From: Bacteroidetes bacterium 46-16
GTDB taxonomy: Bacteria > Bacteroidota > Bacteroidia > Chitinophagales > Chitinophagaceae
DNA length: 52,591 nucleotides
Assembly (NCBI GenBank): GCA_001897835.1
Contig: MKUN01000032.1
Coordinates: 49,595-102,185, forward strand
Reading direction: 5' to 3'
Positions 51,881 through 52,591 of this stretch are shown here, piece after piece. Position numbers and translations under genes: made by a program. How positions within the stretch are numbered: position 1 is the stretch's first letter; each line of letters starts with the position of its first letter. The notes under the pieces are model-generated. The model ran no database searches, was not told the origin of the DNA, and worked only from the letters and a program-made list of their open reading frames with translations.

Positions 51881-52591
51881 TTATATTTCATATGCAGTAC
51901 CTTCTATGGTCACCTGTACATTGGGGAAGATGGGTAATGCTTCTTCCCTGAAGGGTTCCAGGTCGCGATATTTGGAAGAAAAATGTCCCAGCAGCAGTTG
52001 TTTGGCATTTGCCATCTTTGCCAGTTCTGCAGCCTGCGCGGCAGTACTGTGAAATCTCTTTTCGGCTTTGTCTGCATCTTTACCCAGGTAAGTACATTCG
52101 TGATATATGGTATCGGCCCCCTGTATCACGTCAAGAAAAGAGTCTGTGAATATAGTATCAGCACAATAAGCGTACTTTTTAGGCACAGGGCCATCATCTG
52201 TTACCCATTCGTTTTTTACCACTGTGCCATCCGGTCCCTCAAAATCCTGTCCTTGTTTGAGGTTATCATAAAATTCAGGGGGTATGTTATATTCTTTTGC
52301 TTTATCAGGCAGTAATTTACGCCCCCTTGTTTTACGTTCTACAAGGAAACCATGGCATTGTATACGATGGTTGACCGGGAAACAAGTGACGCTAAACATG
52401 TCATTCTCTACCAGTTTTTCTGTGCCTTCTGGTAAGGGATGAAAGAAGTAAGGGAAGCATAAGGTGGTATCTGCTACCTCGAATATCCAGTTCATCATCT
52501 GCTCCAGCCGGGCAGGAGCGTATAAGTGCAGGGGGGCTGTGCGCCCAAGCAGGCTCATGCTGTTGATAAGGCCCGGTAGACCAAAATAATG
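51881..52591 (-). CDS. rnz: Ribonuclease Z, C-terminal part (5' truncated)
   Basis: The gene runs off the right edge: the frame stays open to the last base, reading HYFGLPGLINS before the first internal Met. The metallo-beta-lactamase fold signatures of RNase Z are present: HYFGLPGLI (the end of the HxDHxxG motif region), YAYCADTIFTDS, YHECTYL, RFHSTAAQAAELA and LLLGHFSSKY. RNase Z trims the 3' end of tRNA precursors. About 237 codons are seen of an expected 300. The residues of the HxHxDH motif itself lie mostly beyond the window. Confidence 0.92.
   Translation of the reverse strand, partial: HYFGLPGLINSMSLLGRTAPLHLYAPARLEQMMNWIFEVADTTLCFPYFFHPLPEGTEKLVENDMFSVTCFPVNHRIQCHGFLVERKTRGRKLLPDKAKEYNIPPEFYDNLKQGQDFEGPDGTVVKNEWVTDDGPVPKKYAYCADTIFTDSFLDVIQGADTIYHECTYLGKDADKAEKRFHSTAAQAAELAKMANAKQLLLGHFSSKYRDLEPFREEALPIFPNVQVTIEGTAYEI

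Overview
The window is a chromosomal segment of a member of the Bacteroidota, most likely of the Chitinophagales/Chitinophagaceae type. The evidence is a C-terminal type IX secretion sorting domain at the left edge, recurring Bacteroidota -7 promoter elements (TAnnTTTG) ahead of many genes, a CarboxypepD-regulatory/plug outer-membrane barrel protein, and families largely typical of this phylum (GSCFA, TIGR02757, DUF4199, BatA-domain protein, Bacteroidota-type YidC). The content is mostly housekeeping. I see no rRNA, tRNA, transposase, phage gene or CRISPR array.

Layout. 1-0.9 kb: 3' end of a CotH-like T9SS protein and a small membrane protein. 0.96-2.2 kb: a gene-free, hairpin-rich, repeat-rich spacer before gyrB. 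2.2-8 kb: gyrB, two tandem paralogous outer-membrane proteins and yidC. 8-13.4 kb: bactofilin, GSCFA protein, clpP, then a leftward operon lpxH - sixA-like phosphatase - sugar-kinase/RapZ-C fusion. 13.5-15.5 kb: TPR-TM-adenylate cyclase. 15.5-18.3 kb: SAM-I riboswitch, terminator, metB-like gene and homoserine dehydrogenase, a methionine-biosynthesis operon. 18.3-23.2 kb: TIGR02757 protein, cyclophilin, CorA, PadR regulator with membrane partner, ferritin, methylmalonyl-CoA epimerase. 23.3-25.4 kb: iscS-iscU-iscA. 25.4-29 kb: hybrid histidine kinase followed by a response regulator-cyclase. 29.2-30.6 kb: three small exported proteins of unknown function. 30.7-35 kb: Nfu, mannose-1-phosphate guanylyltransferase, aminotransferase, WYL regulator and DinB protein. 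35.2-38.4 kb: alaS and a DUF488 protein. 38.5-43.5 kb: BatA-domain protein, a dihydroorotase-like protein without metal ligands, DUF4199, glycosyltransferase. 43.6-48.7 kb: outer-membrane barrel protein, DUF4197, DUF349. 48.7-52.6 kb: a secreted unknown, a cytoplasmic trypsin-like protease with zinc ribbon and a coupled unknown partner, and the truncated ribonuclease Z gene.

How the genes work together. The methionine genes are governed by one leader RNA. The IscSUA and Nfu proteins cover Fe-S assembly and delivery, with ferritin for iron storage. Two separate class III cyclases, one of them apparently driven by a phosphorelay, point to cAMP-type signalling. Strong intrinsic terminators separate most units.

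The least-explained elements are the protease/partner pair at 49.3-51.8 kb, the small exported-protein cluster at 29.3-30.6 kb, the kinase-RapZ fusion at 10.6-12.1 kb and the hairpin spacer at 1.2-1.9 kb. None can be claimed as a proven new system from sequence alone.
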